Source: Actinokineospora alba
Lineage (GTDB): Bacteria; Actinomycetota; Actinomycetes; Mycobacteriales; Pseudonocardiaceae
DNA length: 64,000 bases
Assembly (NCBI RefSeq): GCF_004362515.1
Contig: NZ_SNXU01000001.1
Span: forward strand, 3,782,001 to 3,846,000
Reading direction: 5' to 3'
The translations under genes were made by a program, and so were the position numbers. The notes below the pieces were generated by a model. The model worked only from the letters and a program-made list of their open reading frames with translations, searched no databases and was not told where the DNA came from. Below, piece by piece: positions 43,036-52,685 of this stretch. Every line of letters begins with the position of its first letter. Position 1 is the stretch's first letter.

Positions 43036-44478
43036 GTGTCCCGATTCGTCGACCGAGTGGTCATCCATGTTGCCGCGGGCAGCGGCGGCAACGGCTGTTC
43101 GTCGGTGCACCGGGAGAAGTTCAAGCCTCTCGGCGGCCCCGACGGCGGCAACGGCGGCAACGGCGGTGACGTCGTCCTCGTCGTGGACAGCAACGTCCAC
43201 ACGCTGCTCGACTTCCACTTCCGCCCGCACGCCGACGCGGGCAGCGGCAAGCAGGGCGGCGGTGCGAACCGCGACGGCGCCACCGGCGAGACCGTGGAGT
43301 GGAAGGTGCCCGACGGCACCGTCGTGCTCACGCCGGAAGGCGAGATCGTCGTCGACCTGGTCGGCCACGGCACCCGCTTCGTCGCCGCGCAAGGCGGCCG
43401 GGGTGGTCTCGGCAACGCCGCGCTGGCCTCCAAGGCCCGCCGCGCGCCCGGGTTCGCCCTGCTCGGCGAGCCGGGGGAGACCCGCGACCTGGTCCTGGAG
43501 CTGCGCTCGGTCGCCGACGCGGGCCTGCTGGGCTTCCCGTCCGCGGGCAAGTCGTCGCTCATCGCGGTGATGTCCTCGGCCAAGCCGAAGATCGCCGACT
43601 ACCCGTTCACCACCCTGGTCCCGAACCTCGGCGTGGTCACGGCGGGGGAGTCGGTCTACACGATCGCCGACGTCCCGGGCCTGATCCCGGGGGCGAGCCA
43701 GGGCAAGGGCCTCGGCCTGGACTTCCTGCGCCACATCGAGCGCTGCTCGGTGCTGGTCCACGTGGTCGACTGCGCGACCTACGAGGCCGACCGCGACCCG
43801 CTCTCCGACATCGACGCCCTCGAGCAGGAGCTGTCGCTCTACACCCCGTCGCTCGGCGGCGACCTCAACGACCGGCCGCGGATCGTGGTGCTGAACAAGA
43901 TCGACGTGCCGGAGGCGCGCGAGCTTGCCGAGCTGGTCCGGCCCGAGATCGAGGCGCGCGGACTGCCAGTGTTCGAGGTCTCGACCGCCACCCGCGAAGG
44001 TCTGCGTGAGCTGAGCTTCGCGCTGGCGAAGGTCATCGAGGAGGACCGGGCGAGCAAGCCCGCGCCCGAGGCCACCCGGACCGTCCTGCGGCCCACCGCG
44101 GTCGACGACGCCGGTTTCCGCATCGAGGCGGACCCGGACGAAGAGGGCGGCTTCATCGTCCACGGCGAGCGCCCGCAGCGGTGGGTGCGCCAGACCGACT
44201 TCACCAACACCGAGGCCGTCGGCTACCTCGGCGACCGCCTCGCGCGGCTGGGTGTCGAGGAGGCCCTGGCCAGGGCGGGCGCACGCCCCGGCTGCCCGGT
44301 CACCATCGGCACGCACACGTTCGACTGGGAGCCGTCGACCCCGGCCGGTGTCGCGATGATGATGCACGGCCGCGGCAGCGACCCCCGGCTCGACCAGCCC
44401 GAACGCATCGGTGCCGCCGAGCGCAAGGTCGCCAAGCAGGCGCGCCGCACCCGCAAGGACGAGGACGACGACGAGTGA
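43036..44478 (+). CDS. obgE: Obg GTPase
   Basis: This 480-residue GTPase acts in 50S ribosome assembly and stress control. The Gly-rich Obg fold ([30 protein letters not shown]) is followed by G1 [10 protein letters not shown], switch region [11 protein letters not shown]3 DVPGLIPGA and G4 [10 protein letters not shown]-terminal OCT domain ([20 protein letters not shown]) and a basic tail follow. GTG 43036 has GAGAGGA upstream. Its stop overlaps proB (GTGA). Confidence 0.97.
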   Translation: MSRFVDRVVIHVAAGSGGNGCSSVHREKFKPLGGPDGGNGGNGGDVVLVVDSNVHTLLDFHFRPHADAGSGKQGGGANRDGATGETVEWKVPDGTVVLTPEGEIVVDLVGHGTRFVAAQGGRGGLGNAALASKARRAPGFALLGEPGETRDLVLELRSVADAGLLGFPSAGKSSLIAVMSSAKPKIADYPFTTLVPNLGVVTAGESVYTIADVPGLIPGASQGKGLGLDFLRHIERCSVLVHVVDCATYEADRDPLSDIDALEQELSLYTPSLGGDLNDRPRIVVLNKIDVPEARELAELVRPEIEARGLPVFEVSTATREGLRELSFALAKVIEEDRASKPAPEATRTVLRPTAVDDAGFRIEADPDEEGGFIVHGERPQRWVRQTDFTNTEAVGYLGDRLARLGVEEALARAGARPGCPVTIGTHTFDWEPSTPAGVAMMMHGRGSDPRLDQPERIGAAERKVAKQARRTRKDEDDDE

Positions 44479-45599
44479 CCCTGCGCTCGGCCACCCGCGA
44501 GGCGGTGACCTCGGCGCGGCTCATCGTGGTGAAGGTCGGCTCGTCGTCGCTGACGACGGCCGAAGGCGGGCTGGACCCGGCCCGCCTCGACGCCTTGGTC
44601 GACGCCGTCGCCGCCCGGCGGGCGGCGGGCAGCCAGGTCGTCCTGGTGTCCTCAGGTGCCATCGCCGCGGGTCTCGCCCCGATGGGCATCCCGCGGCGGC
44701 CGCGTGACCTGGCGACCCAGCAGGCGGCCGCGAGCGTCGGGCAGTTGGTGCTCGGGCACGCTTACGTCGCCTCCTTCGCGCGCTATTCGCTGACGGTCGG
44801 GCAGGTTCTGCTCACCGCCGACGATGTGGTCCGTCGCTCCCACTACCGCAACGCTCAGCGGACCCTGTCCCGGTTGCTGGCGTTGGGGATCGTCCCGGTG
44901 GTGAACGAGAACGACACCGTGGCCACCGAGGAAATCCGCTTCGGCGACAACGACCGCCTGGCGGCCTTGGTGGCCCACCTCATCGGCGCCGACGCGCTGG
45001 TACTGCTGTCCGATGTGGACGCTTTGTACGACGGCGACCCCCGGCGAGGTGCCGCACGTCGCATCGACGAGGTGGCCGACGCGTCCGATGTGGACGGAGT
45101 GGTTGCAGGCGCGACCGGCGCCTCCGGCCTCGGAACCGGTGGTATGGCATCGAAACTCGCCGCCGCCCGCCTCGCCTCGGCGGCAGGTATCCCGGTGCTG
45201 TTGGCTTCCTCGGCGCACGCCCCCGAAGCGTTGACCTCGGCAGGCGTGGGCACCGCGTTCGCCTCCGCCGGGCGCAGGCTCTCAGCCCGCCGCTTCTGGC
45301 TCGCCTACGCGGCCGAGTCCGCGGGCCGCTTGGTTCTCGACGACGGCGCCGTCGCGGCGGTTGTCGTTCGCCGCCGCTCACTGCTGGCCGCGGGCATCAC
45401 CTCTACTTCCGGCGACTTCGGCCTCGGCGACGTCGTCGAACTCGCCGACTCCACGGGCAAGGTCGTCGCCCGGGGGGTCGTGAACTTCGACTCGACGGAG
45501 CTACCGGCCCTGATCGGCCACTCCACCCACCACCTCCCCAACGACCAACGCCGCGAGGTCGTGCACGCGGACGACCTCGTCCCCTTGCGCCATCACTAG
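44475..45599 (+). CDS. proB: Glutamate 5-kinase
   Basis: This 374-residue enzyme catalyses the first step of proline synthesis. An amino-acid-kinase domain ([62 protein letters not shown]) is followed by a C-terminal PUA domain ([20 protein letters not shown]). The GTG start lies inside the obgE stop. proA does not follow, so it must lie elsewhere. Confidence 0.97.
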   Translation: MTLRSATREAVTSARLIVVKVGSSSLTTAEGGLDPARLDALVDAVAARRAAGSQVVLVSSGAIAAGLAPMGIPRRPRDLATQQAAASVGQLVLGHAYVASFARYSLTVGQVLLTADDVVRRSHYRNAQRTLSRLLALGIVPVVNENDTVATEEIRFGDNDRLAALVAHLIGADALVLLSDVDALYDGDPRRGAARRIDEVADASDVDGVVAGATGASGLGTGGMASKLAAARLASAAGIPVLLASSAHAPEALTSAGVGTAFASAGRRLSARRFWLAYAAESAGRLVLDDGAVAAVVVRRRSLLAAGITSTSGDFGLGDVVELADSTGKVVARGVVNFDSTELPALIGHSTHHLPNDQRREVVHADDLVPLRHH

Positions 45600-45644
45600 T
45601 CCGCCTCCCGGAATCCATCAGCGCCAGGGCCCGCCCTGGGCCGG

Positions 45645-47735
45645 CTAGGTTGTTGTGGCGAGGGTGAACGGGAGGACGCCGTCCGCGCCCGCGTCGCGTA
45701 GGGCCGCGGCGGCTACGGTCATAGTCCAGCCTGAGTCGATCTTGTCGTCCACCACCAGCACTGGTCCGTCCACTCCGGACACCGCGGCCGCGAGTTCCTC
45801 AGGCACGCGAACGGATCCCCACAGATGCGCCAACCGATGTGCGCTGTTCGCCCGTGCGCTCGGCCCACCGGTACGTATCTCACCCAGCAGCGGCAACCGT
45901 CCGATCGCCGCGATCCGCGCACCGAAACTTGAGACCAAGTTCGGCCTGCTGCCGGACGCGATCGTCACCACGCCCACCGGCCGCTGCTCCCAGTCCCACG
46001 CCGACAACACCTTCACGCACGCGTCGAAAACGTCGTCCGGGATCGGGGCGTCCTCGCCCGCGAAGACGTCCCGCAAACGATTGCCCCAGCCGATGTCGGT
46101 GAGCCTGCCGAGCGCGCGCCCGGCCGCCGCTTTGTGGCCCGCCTTGATGTTTCCCGACAGCGACACACCCAGCGTCGCCATGCCTGTCGGCCACTGCTTC
46201 TTCGGGGTGATCTCCACACCCGGCCTGCGCAGCCGTTCCCGCGCGGCGTCAACGTTGGCGCCGGAGACCTCGTCGCTCCAGCGCTCACCCGTGCAGTTGT
46301 CGCACCGGCCGCACGGCGCCGCGTGCGGGTCGTCCAACTCGCGCAGCAGGAACTCCATCCGGCAGCCGTCGGTGTCCTGGTAGTCCAAGATCGCCCGCTG
46401 CTCGGACTCCCGCGCGGTCGCGATCCGCGAGTAGCGCTCCTCGTCGTACTCCCAGGGCTGCCCGGTCGACTCCCAGCCACCGCGCACCCGCCGGACCGCG
46501 CCGTCGACGTCCAGCACCTTCAGGACCATCTCCAGCCTGCCCCTGGCCAGGTCGACCCTGGGTTCGAGCGCCTGCGTCGACAGCGCCTTGCCCGCGTCGT
46601 CCAACGCTGCCAACACTTCCCGCACGACCCGTTCCGCCGGGAACGCGAGGGAGGCGAAGTACGACCAGATGTCCTTGTCCTCGCGGCCGGGCAGCAGCAC
46701 CACATCCGCCCGCTTCACACCACGGCCCGCGCGGCCGATCTGCTGGTAGTACGAGATCGGTGACTGCGGGGCGCCGACGTGCACGACGAATCCCAGGTCC
46801 GGCTTGTCGAACCCCATGCCGAGCGCCGACGTCGCGACCAGCGCCTTCACCCGGTTGGCCAGCAGGTCGTCCTCGGCCTGCTGCCGTTCCGCGGTGTCGG
46901 TCCGGCCGGTGTACGCCGCCACCTCGAACCCGCGGTCGCGCAGGAACGACGCCAACTCCTCGGCCGCGGCCACGGTGAGCGTGTAAATGATGCCCGACCC
47001 GGTGAACCGCTCCAGGTTCTCCGCCAGCCACGCCAAGCGGGCCTGCGCGGTCGGCAGGCGCAGCACGCCCAGCCGCAGGCTCTCCCGGTCGAGCGCGCCG
47101 CGCAGCACCATCGAGTCGTCGGTCAGTCCGAGTTGCTGCGCGACGTCCTGGACCACCCGGTTGTTCGCCGTCGCGGTGGTCGCGAGCACCGGCACGCCTT
47201 GCGGCAACTCGGCGATGAGCGTCCGAAGCCTGCGGTAGTCGGGCCGGAAGTCGTGCCCCCAGTCGGAGATGCAGTGCGCCTCGTCGACCACGAGCAGACC
47301 GGCCGACGCCGTCAGCTTCGGCAGCACCGCGTCGCGGAAGTCCGGGTTGTTGAGCCGTTCCGGGCTCACCAGCAGCACGTCGACACTGCCGTCGGCGACG
47401 GCCTCGTGCACCGCCTCCCAGTCCTGCATGTTGGCCGAGTTGATCGTCGCCGCGTGCACGCCTGCCCGCGCGGCCGCGTCGACCTGGTTGCGCATGAGGG
47501 CGAGCAGCGGCGACACGATCACCGTCGGCCCCTCACCCAGCTCACGCAGCAGCGCGGTCGCGACGAAGTACACCGCCGACTTGCCCCACCCGGTCCGCTG
47601 CACCACCAAGGCGCGTCCGCGGTCGGCGACCAGACCGCGGATCGCGGTCCACTGGTCCTCCCGCAGTTGGGCGTCCGGACCCGCGAGGGCGCGGAGACGC
47701 TCCTCGGCTGATGCGCGCAATGCCTGCTCGTCCAC
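45645..47735 (-). CDS. RecQ-like ATP-dependent DNA helicase with phosphoribosyltransferase-like C-terminus
   Basis: This 696-residue protein has helicase motifs: Q-motif region LREDQWTAIRGL, motif I QRTGWGKSAVY, DEAH box VVDEAHCISDWGHDFRPDY, motif III ATTATAN and motif VI QQIGRAGRG. A RecQ zinc cluster (CRMEFLL...CGRCDNC) follows. The last ~150 residues form an extra domain with GPVLVVDDKIDSGWTMTVAA, the PRPP-binding signature of type I phosphoribosyltransferases. The GTG at 47735 has AGG 6 nt upstream. It probably acts in DNA repair, with the added domain sensing or binding a nucleotide. Confidence 0.9.
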   Translation of the reverse strand: MDEQALRASAEERLRALAGPDAQLREDQWTAIRGLVADRGRALVVQRTGWGKSAVYFVATALLRELGEGPTVIVSPLLALMRNQVDAAARAGVHAATINSANMQDWEAVHEAVADGSVDVLLVSPERLNNPDFRDAVLPKLTASAGLLVVDEAHCISDWGHDFRPDYRRLRTLIAELPQGVPVLATTATANNRVVQDVAQQLGLTDDSMVLRGALDRESLRLGVLRLPTAQARLAWLAENLERFTGSGIIYTLTVAAAEELASFLRDRGFEVAAYTGRTDTAERQQAEDDLLANRVKALVATSALGMGFDKPDLGFVVHVGAPQSPISYYQQIGRAGRGVKRADVVLLPGREDKDIWSYFASLAFPAERVVREVLAALDDAGKALSTQALEPRVDLARGRLEMVLKVLDVDGAVRRVRGGWESTGQPWEYDEERYSRIATARESEQRAILDYQDTDGCRMEFLLRELDDPHAAPCGRCDNCTGERWSDEVSGANVDAARERLRRPGVEITPKKQWPTGMATLGVSLSGNIKAGHKAAAGRALGRLTDIGWGNRLRDVFAGEDAPIPDDVFDACVKVLSAWDWEQRPVGVVTIASGSRPNLVSSFGARIAAIGRLPLLGEIRTGGPSARANSAHRLAHLWGSVRVPEELAAAVSGVDGPVLVVDDKIDSGWTMTVAAAALRDAGADGVLPFTLATTT

Positions 47736-47773
47736 GTCTACCTGCTTACCCCATTCGGCCGACAGAACCGAAC

Positions 47774-48514
47774 TCAGATCCCCAGCCTGGCCTGAAGCTG
47801 TGGATAACTCACGGCCGTCGTCACCGGTTTCGCACCCGTCCGAGCGCAGTCCGCGACCGCCAGGGCCGCGGCCAAGGCGTGCCGGTAGAGCGCCGACCCG
47901 GTGCTGATCCGCGCGACACCAGGGGTGGTTTCCAGTCCCGGCTGCCACAGGACGTTGAGCGGAAGCCCGACCCGCTCGGCCACCGCGGCGATCTCGGAGG
48001 GATCGGACAGCCCGGGGACGAACACACCGGAGGCGCCCGCGTCCCGGTACGTGAGCAGGCGGGGGATCGTCTCGTCCCGCCGCCCGTCGTCGAGCCAGTA
48101 GGTGTCGGTTCGCGCGTTGATGAATAACCCCGGGGCGGCGTCCGCGACCGCGCGGATGATCGCGGCGTGCACCTCGACGGGCCGCGTGCCGTCCTCCAGG
48201 TTGATCCCCGCGGCACCGAGCTCGGCCAACTCGACGGCGAGGGCCGCGACCGCGCCCGGGTCGTCGGAGTAGCCGCCTTCGAGGTCGACCGTCAGCGGCA
48301 CGCTCAGCCTGCCGACCAGCGCCCGGGCCAGGCCCATCGTGAGGTCGGGACTGGTGTTGGTGCCGTCCGGCAGGCCCGCCGCCGCGGTCACGCCGAGGCT
48401 CGTCGTGCCGATCGCGGCGAAGCCCGCGTCGGCCAGCAGCAGCCCGGAGGCGACGTCCCAGGCGTTCGGGAGGATGAGCGGGCTCGGACCGTGGTGCAGG
48501 TCGGCGAAGGTCAT
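47774..48514 (-). CDS. Isocitrate lyase/PEP mutase-family enzyme
   Basis: This 246-residue TIM barrel of the ICL/PEPM superfamily has PNAWDVASGLLLADAGFAAI, VDLEGGYSD (metal-binding Asp and Glu), GINLEDGT and FINARTDTYW. It lacks the active-site Cys loop of true isocitrate lyase, so it is closer to the PEP mutase/oxaloacetate-hydrolase branch acting on small 2-oxo or phosphonate compounds. Its ATG overlaps the stop of the P450-like gene (ATGA). RecQ follows after 38 bp. The substrate is unknown. Confidence 0.87.
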   Translation of the reverse strand: MTFADLHHGPSPLILPNAWDVASGLLLADAGFAAIGTTSLGVTAAAGLPDGTNTSPDLTMGLARALVGRLSVPLTVDLEGGYSDDPGAVAALAVELAELGAAGINLEDGTRPVEVHAAIIRAVADAAPGLFINARTDTYWLDDGRRDETIPRLLTYRDAGASGVFVPGLSDPSEIAAVAERVGLPLNVLWQPGLETTPGVARISTGSALYRHALAAALAVADCARTGAKPVTTAVSYPQLQARLGI

Positions 48515-49260
48515 CGGGTCCTCACGATCAGTCGGGCGGGCAGGCGCATGTTCGGCCGTGACTCGTACTCGACGGCCACGACGCTGACCTCGCCGAGTGC
48601 GTCCAGCACGCCGTGAGCCAGGGCGGTGGCCAACGCGGAGCCGGGGCAGGCGTGTCGGCCCGCGCCGAACGTCCCGGTCTCCGCGAGCGACACCCACAGC
48701 GCGCTACCGGCGGGCAGGACAACGCCGCCGAGGACCGTGTCCTCGACCGTACGGCGCTGCGTGCGGTGCACGGGCGCGCTGCGCACGGCTTGTTCGACTC
48801 CGCCCTCCAGCACCGCCGCGGCGATGAGCGCCGCCGTCGCGTCGTGGGCTTGGAACAGCACGCTGACAGCGGCCGGGTCGGAGAGCAGCGCCGCCAACGC
48901 GAGGAACGCCTCGTCGGAACGCGACTCGCACAGTTCGCGGGTCAGCCGGACAGCCGCGGCGACGTCCTCGACGTCCAGCGCCTCGGCCAGCACCGCGACC
49001 GGCACACCAAGGGCGATCGGCATGAGGTCGAACTCCCCACGCGGGGTTCCTGTCCGCGCCGCCGCAGCCGATCTCAGACCCGACACCTCGGGCAGCACGG
49101 CTTCGACCTGGGCGCGCCGACACGCGTGGTCCGCACCGTCGGAGAACCGGGCCATTCGGCCGACCAGCCCGCTCGGCCCCGCGACGCTCAGCACGTCGAG
49201 CGCGACCGCCGCATCAGCGGGCTGGTCGACCAGCCAGGTCCCGTCCGTTGATTTCCGCAT
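48511..49260 (-). CDS. Unusually short, degenerate cytochrome P450-like protein
   Basis: This 249-residue protein is clearly related to P450s by its heme-thiolate motif TFGAGRHACPGSALA and the preceding RRTVEDTVLGGVVLPAGSAL strand region. Normal bacterial P450s have about 400 residues. The N-terminal half is shortened. The I-helix acid/Thr pair is changed (FQAHDATAALIAAA), the K-helix ExxR reads QAVR, and the meander with NRDP is missing, so the sequence runs from VSLAETG straight to the heme loop. Heme may still bind, but monooxygenase activity is doubtful. The frame is intact and coupled to the next gene, so it is probably not a pseudogene. Confidence 0.75.
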   Translation of the reverse strand: MRKSTDGTWLVDQPADAAVALDVLSVAGPSGLVGRMARFSDGADHACRRAQVEAVLPEVSGLRSAAAARTGTPRGEFDLMPIALGVPVAVLAEALDVEDVAAAVRLTRELCESRSDEAFLALAALLSDPAAVSVLFQAHDATAALIAAAVLEGGVEQAVRSAPVHRTQRRTVEDTVLGGVVLPAGSALWVSLAETGTFGAGRHACPGSALATALAHGVLDALGEVSVVAVEYESRPNMRLPARLIVRTR

Positions 49261-49303
49261 TCCGCCACGCTAGGCGGAGATCCGTTCGGCGCCCGCCGAA
49301 CAG

Positions 49304-49987
49304 TCAGACCCGCACCATCACCTGGTCGAGGTCCTTGCGCACCAAGTCCGGGACGACCGCGTCCTCGGCCGGGTAGCCGACCGGGATCACCGCGAACGCC
49401 TTCTCGTTGCGCGGCCTGTTCAACACCTCGGAGAGGAACCGCATCGGGCTCGGTGTGTGCGTCAGCGCCGCGAGACCGGACAGGTGCAGCGCCGTCAACA
49501 GCATGCCCACGGCGATGCCCACCGACTCGTCGACGTAGTAGTGCTTGTGCTGCTTGTCGCCGTCGAGGAAGTACCGCTGCTCGAAGACCACGATCAGGTA
49601 GGGCGCGTCGGTCAGGTGCGGCTTGTGCTCGTCGGTGCCCAGCGGACGCAGGGCCGAGAGCCACTCGTCGCCGAGCCTGCCGTCATAGGAGATCCGTTCC
49701 TCCTCCTCGGCCGCCTCGCGGATTCGCGCGCGAACCTCGGGGTCGGTGACGACCACGAACGTCCACGGCTGCTGGTGGGCACCCGAGGGCGCGGTCGCGG
49801 CGATGGCGATCGCGTCGATGATCACCTGCTCCGGGACGGAGTCGGACGAGAACGCGCGCACGGTCCGCCGCGTCTGCATCTTCTCCCGCATGGACGCGGC
49901 CGTGCGCAGCGCCTCATCCGCACTGATCCGCTCCGGCCGGTAAGGGACGGGGGTGTACGGGAAATCGTGAATCGGAGCCCAAGCCAT
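49304..49987 (-). CDS. Nitroreductase-family flavoprotein
   Basis: This 227-residue enzyme of the NAD(P)H-dependent FMN nitroreductase fold has the FMN-binding start QTRRTVRAFSSDSVPEQVI, AATAPSGAHQQPWTFVVVTD and the C-terminal LTHTPSPMRFLSEVLNRPRNEKAF, with an ATG at 49987. The extended N-terminus and KHYYVDESVGIAVGMLLTAL resemble iodotyrosine-deiodinase-like members. It lies 43 bp upstream of the P450-like gene on the same strand and may share its transcript. The substrate is unknown. Confidence 0.88.
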   Translation of the reverse strand: MAWAPIHDFPYTPVPYRPERISADEALRTAASMREKMQTRRTVRAFSSDSVPEQVIIDAIAIAATAPSGAHQQPWTFVVVTDPEVRARIREAAEEEERISYDGRLGDEWLSALRPLGTDEHKPHLTDAPYLIVVFEQRYFLDGDKQHKHYYVDESVGIAVGMLLTALHLSGLAALTHTPSPMRFLSEVLNRPRNEKAFAVIPVGYPAEDAVVPDLVRKDLDQVMVRV

Positions 49988-50151
49988 GCCCCTGAGTCTG
50001 CCGGTCCGGAAGTGTCGGCGGTCATACCGGAAAGGTCATCCAAACCGCGTCATGGACCAGCCCAGGGCTCGTTTCACCAGTGCGCGGCCGCCGCAGGGGA
50101 GCGGGCCGTGCCCGGTGGTAACCCCCAGCCCACCGGTCCCCACAGTTGTGC

Positions 50152-50188
50152 GGCGGCGTCTCACGAACCCCCCTCGCGAGACGCCGCC
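50152..50188 (+). promoter_or_regulatory. Hairpin in the leader upstream of nadD
   Basis: GGCGGCGTCTC and GAGACGCCGCC form a perfect 11-bp stem with a 15-nt loop, 47 bp before the nadD ATG. It could be a terminator of readthrough or a leader structure. The rest of the 248-bp gap shows nothing further. Confidence 0.4.
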
Positions 50189-50235
50189 CACACATCTCAG
50201 GACTTTCCCGATACCTGTCCGTACGCTGATCAGCT

Positions 50236-50826
50236 ATGTCGCGGCGAATCGGGATCATGGGCGGGACGTTCGATCCCATCCACCACGGCCACCTGGTCGC
50301 GGCCAGCGAAGTCCAGTCCCGGTTCGATCTCGACGAAGTGATCTTCGTGCCGACCGGCCACCCGTGGCAGAAGAGCGACCGCGAGGTCAGCGCCGCCGAA
50401 GACCGCTATCTGATGACGGTCGTCGCCACCGCGTCCAATCCCCGGTTCTCAGTCAGCCGCGTGGACATAGACCGGGCAGGCGTGACCTACACCGTCGACA
50501 CCCTGCGCGACCTTCGCGCGAAATTCCCCGACGACGAGCTGTTCTTCATCACCGGCGCCGACGCGATGCAGCAGATCCTGTCCTGGCGCGACGCGGACGA
50601 GCTGTTCCGCCTCGCGCACTTCGTGGGGGTCACGCGACCCGGCTACCACCTTGAGGGCACCCACCTGCCGTCCGGCTCGGTCAGCCTCATCGAGGTCCCG
50701 GCCATGGCCATCTCGTCGACCGATTGCCGCACACGCGTGGCCGACGGCGAGCCGGTCTGGTACCTCGTGCCCGACGGCGTAGTGCAGTACATCTCGAAAC
50801 GCCACCTCTACGTCGCGGAGGCCTGA
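50236..50826 (+). CDS. nadD: Nicotinate-nucleotide adenylyltransferase
   Basis: This 196-residue enzyme makes NaAD from NaMN and ATP in NAD synthesis. The nucleotidyltransferase motifs [18 protein letters not shown] (GTFDP and the HxGH pattern) and the C-terminal [20 protein letters not shown] are intact. It is followed by rsfS, gpgP and octT in the same order as in mycobacteria. Confidence 0.97.
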   Translation: MSRRIGIMGGTFDPIHHGHLVAASEVQSRFDLDEVIFVPTGHPWQKSDREVSAAEDRYLMTVVATASNPRFSVSRVDIDRAGVTYTVDTLRDLRAKFPDDELFFITGADAMQQILSWRDADELFRLAHFVGVTRPGYHLEGTHLPSGSVSLIEVPAMAISSTDCRTRVADGEPVWYLVPDGVVQYISKRHLYVAEA

Positions 50827-50882
50827 GCGCCTCCAGGTACCCTCGACGGGTTGTAGTACCCGTTATCACTTGAGGGAGAAAC

Positions 50883-51269
50883 GTGACAGCCACGCACGCC
50901 GCACGCGAGTTGGCACTGGTCGCGGCCACCGCGGCCGCGGACAAGAAGGCCAGCGACGTGATCGTGCTGGACGTGTCCGACCAGCTCGTCATCACCGACT
51001 GCTTCGTGATCGCCTCCGCGGCGAACGAACGCCAGGTCGGCGCGATCGTCGAGAACATCGAGGAGAAGATGCGCGAGGCGGGCACCAAGCCCGTCCGCCG
51101 CGAGGGCGCCCGTGAGGGCCGCTGGGTGCTGCTCGACTTCGTCGACGTCGTCGTGCACGTCCAGCACACCGAGGAGCGGGTCTTCTACGGTCTCGAGGGC
51201 CTCTGGAAGGACTGCCCCCGGATCGAGTTCGACGCGGCTCCACCCGCCGACGAGGACGGGGACGCGTGA
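50883..51269 (+). CDS. rsfS: Ribosomal silencing factor RsfS
   Basis: This 128-residue protein binds L14 and blocks joining of ribosomal subunits in poor conditions. DVIVLDVSDQLVITDCFVIA and the WVLLDFVDVVVHVQHTEERV core are typical. GAGGGAGAAAC precedes the GTG. An acidic C-terminal tail follows the core. The stop overlaps the next gene (GTGA). Confidence 0.95.
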   Translation: MTATHAARELALVAATAAADKKASDVIVLDVSDQLVITDCFVIASAANERQVGAIVENIEEKMREAGTKPVRREGAREGRWVLLDFVDVVVHVQHTEERVFYGLEGLWKDCPRIEFDAAPPADEDGDA

Positions 51270-51880
51270 GTCTGCGGACTCTCGTGCTCTGGCGGCACGG
51301 AGAGACCGATTACAACGCCTCCGGCCGGATGCAAGGCCATCTCGACTCATATCTGACCGATGTGGGGTGGAACCAGGCCCGGTTCGCGGTCCCCGCGCTG
51401 GCCCGGTTCTCCCCGGACATCATCGTCGCCTCCGACCTGCGCCGCGCCACCGACACCGCCACGGTGTTCAGCGAGGCCATGGGCATCCCGCTGCGCATCG
51501 ACAAGCGGCTGCGGGAGACCAACCTCGGCCTCTGGCAGGGCAAGACCAGCGTCGAGGTCGACGACGGCTGGCCGGGCGTGCGCAGGCGCTGGCAGACCGA
51601 CGCGACGGTCACCCCGCCTGGTGGTGAGACCCGGGTCGAGGTGGCCGCCCGCGCCGCCGAGGTCGTCGCCGAACTCGACACCGGCGTCGAGGAGACGGCT
51701 GTCCTGTGCGCGCACGGCGGCCTGATCACGGCGCTGACCGGCAGGCTCCTCGACCTGCCCGTGGCCAACTGGTCTCAACTCGGGGGCATCAGCAACTGCC
51801 ACTGGACGGTCCTCGCGCGCCGGGAGACCAGCGGCCTGTCCTGGCGCCTGATCGCGTACAACGCGGGCATCACCGGATAG
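51266..51880 (+). CDS. gpgP: Histidine phosphatase, probable glucosyl-3-phosphoglycerate phosphatase
   Basis: This 204-residue phosphoglycerate-mutase-like phosphatase has the catalytic RHGETDYN motif (LWRHGETDYNASGRMQGHLD), a second Arg/Glu set (ASDLRRATDTA, RETNLGLWQGK) and the final His in VLCAHGGLITALTG. The position after nadD-rsfS and before octT is the same as Rv2419c, the GpgP of the methylglucose lipopolysaccharide pathway. The specific function comes from this gene order; the fold alone says only histidine phosphatase. Confidence 0.85.
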   Translation: MSLRTLVLWRHGETDYNASGRMQGHLDSYLTDVGWNQARFAVPALARFSPDIIVASDLRRATDTATVFSEAMGIPLRIDKRLRETNLGLWQGKTSVEVDDGWPGVRRRWQTDATVTPPGGETRVEVAARAAEVVAELDTGVEETAVLCAHGGLITALTGRLLDLPVANWSQLGGISNCHWTVLARRETSGLSWRLIAYNAGITG

Positions 51881-51884
51881 CCCC

Positions 51885-52607
51885 GTGCCCACCGTGCTGA
51901 TGTTCGGCGACTCGCTGAGCTTCCACGGCCCGGATGGCCCCCATCCGGCCGACGACGCGCGCCTCTGGCCCAACGTGGCCGCCTCGGCCATCGGTGGCCA
52001 CACCGAACTCTTCGCAGGCTTCGGCTGGACCGCGCGAGACGCCTATTGGTCTCTTACCGGTGATCCCCGTGTGTGGGCGCAGCTGCCGAAGGCCGACGTG
52101 CTCGTCCTGGCCGTCGGCGGCATGGACACCCTGCCGTCGCCGCTGCCGACCTACCTGCGCCAGGGCATCCGCTACCTGCGGCCCGACGGCCTGCGCCGTG
52201 GCGTGCGCAAGGGGTACAGCGCCGCCCAGCCCATTCTCGCGCGGCTCACCAGGGGACGGCCGGTGGCGCTTCCCTCCGCGCTGACCGTCCGCTACCTGGA
52301 CATGATCGTCGTGGCGATTCGGTCCCTGCGGCCAGACCTCCCAGTGATCGCCCTGCTTCCCGGGTACCACCGCGCCGCGTCCTATGGCTTCGTCCACACC
52401 GGCCGTGAGGCCGCGGTTCGCGCGATGCGGCAGTGGGCGGAGGAAGCCGGGGTGAGCCTGCTCGACTCGGCTGAACTCGTCGGCGCGCACGTGCTGGAGG
52501 GCCATGGAAACCCGGATGGCATGCATTGGGGCTGGTCCGGGCACGCCGACGTGGGCAAGGCCCTGGGCGCGCTCATCGCGTCGCTGGTCGAGCCGAACTC
52601 GCACTGA
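51885..52607 (+). CDS. octT: SGNH hydrolase-fold protein, probable diglucosylglycerate octanoyltransferase
   Basis: This 240-residue SGNH-fold protein has the nucleophile Ser in LMFGDSLSFHG (GDSL), the oxyanion Gly/Asn-type block as VLVLAVGGMDTLP, and the catalytic Asp/His in GNPDGMHWGWSGHAD. It starts 4 bp after gpgP. In M. tuberculosis the equivalent gene Rv2418c encodes OctT, which octanoylates diglucosylglycerate in methylglucose lipopolysaccharide synthesis. The assignment rests on fold plus synteny. Confidence 0.78.
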   Translation: MPTVLMFGDSLSFHGPDGPHPADDARLWPNVAASAIGGHTELFAGFGWTARDAYWSLTGDPRVWAQLPKADVLVLAVGGMDTLPSPLPTYLRQGIRYLRPDGLRRGVRKGYSAAQPILARLTRGRPVALPSALTVRYLDMIVVAIRSLRPDLPVIALLPGYHRAASYGFVHTGREAAVRAMRQWAEEAGVSLLDSAELVGAHVLEGHGNPDGMHWGWSGHADVGKALGALIASLVEPNSH

Positions 52608-52685
52608 CTCTTTCGCCCGGTCGGCGTAGCGCCGCGCAGCGGTTGTCGTAGGTTCGAGCGGTCCGTCCGATTAGGCTCCCGTGTC

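Noticed and set aside
47774..48514. True isocitrate lyase
   Set aside because: The protein is about half the length of isocitrate lyase and lacks its catalytic Cys loop.
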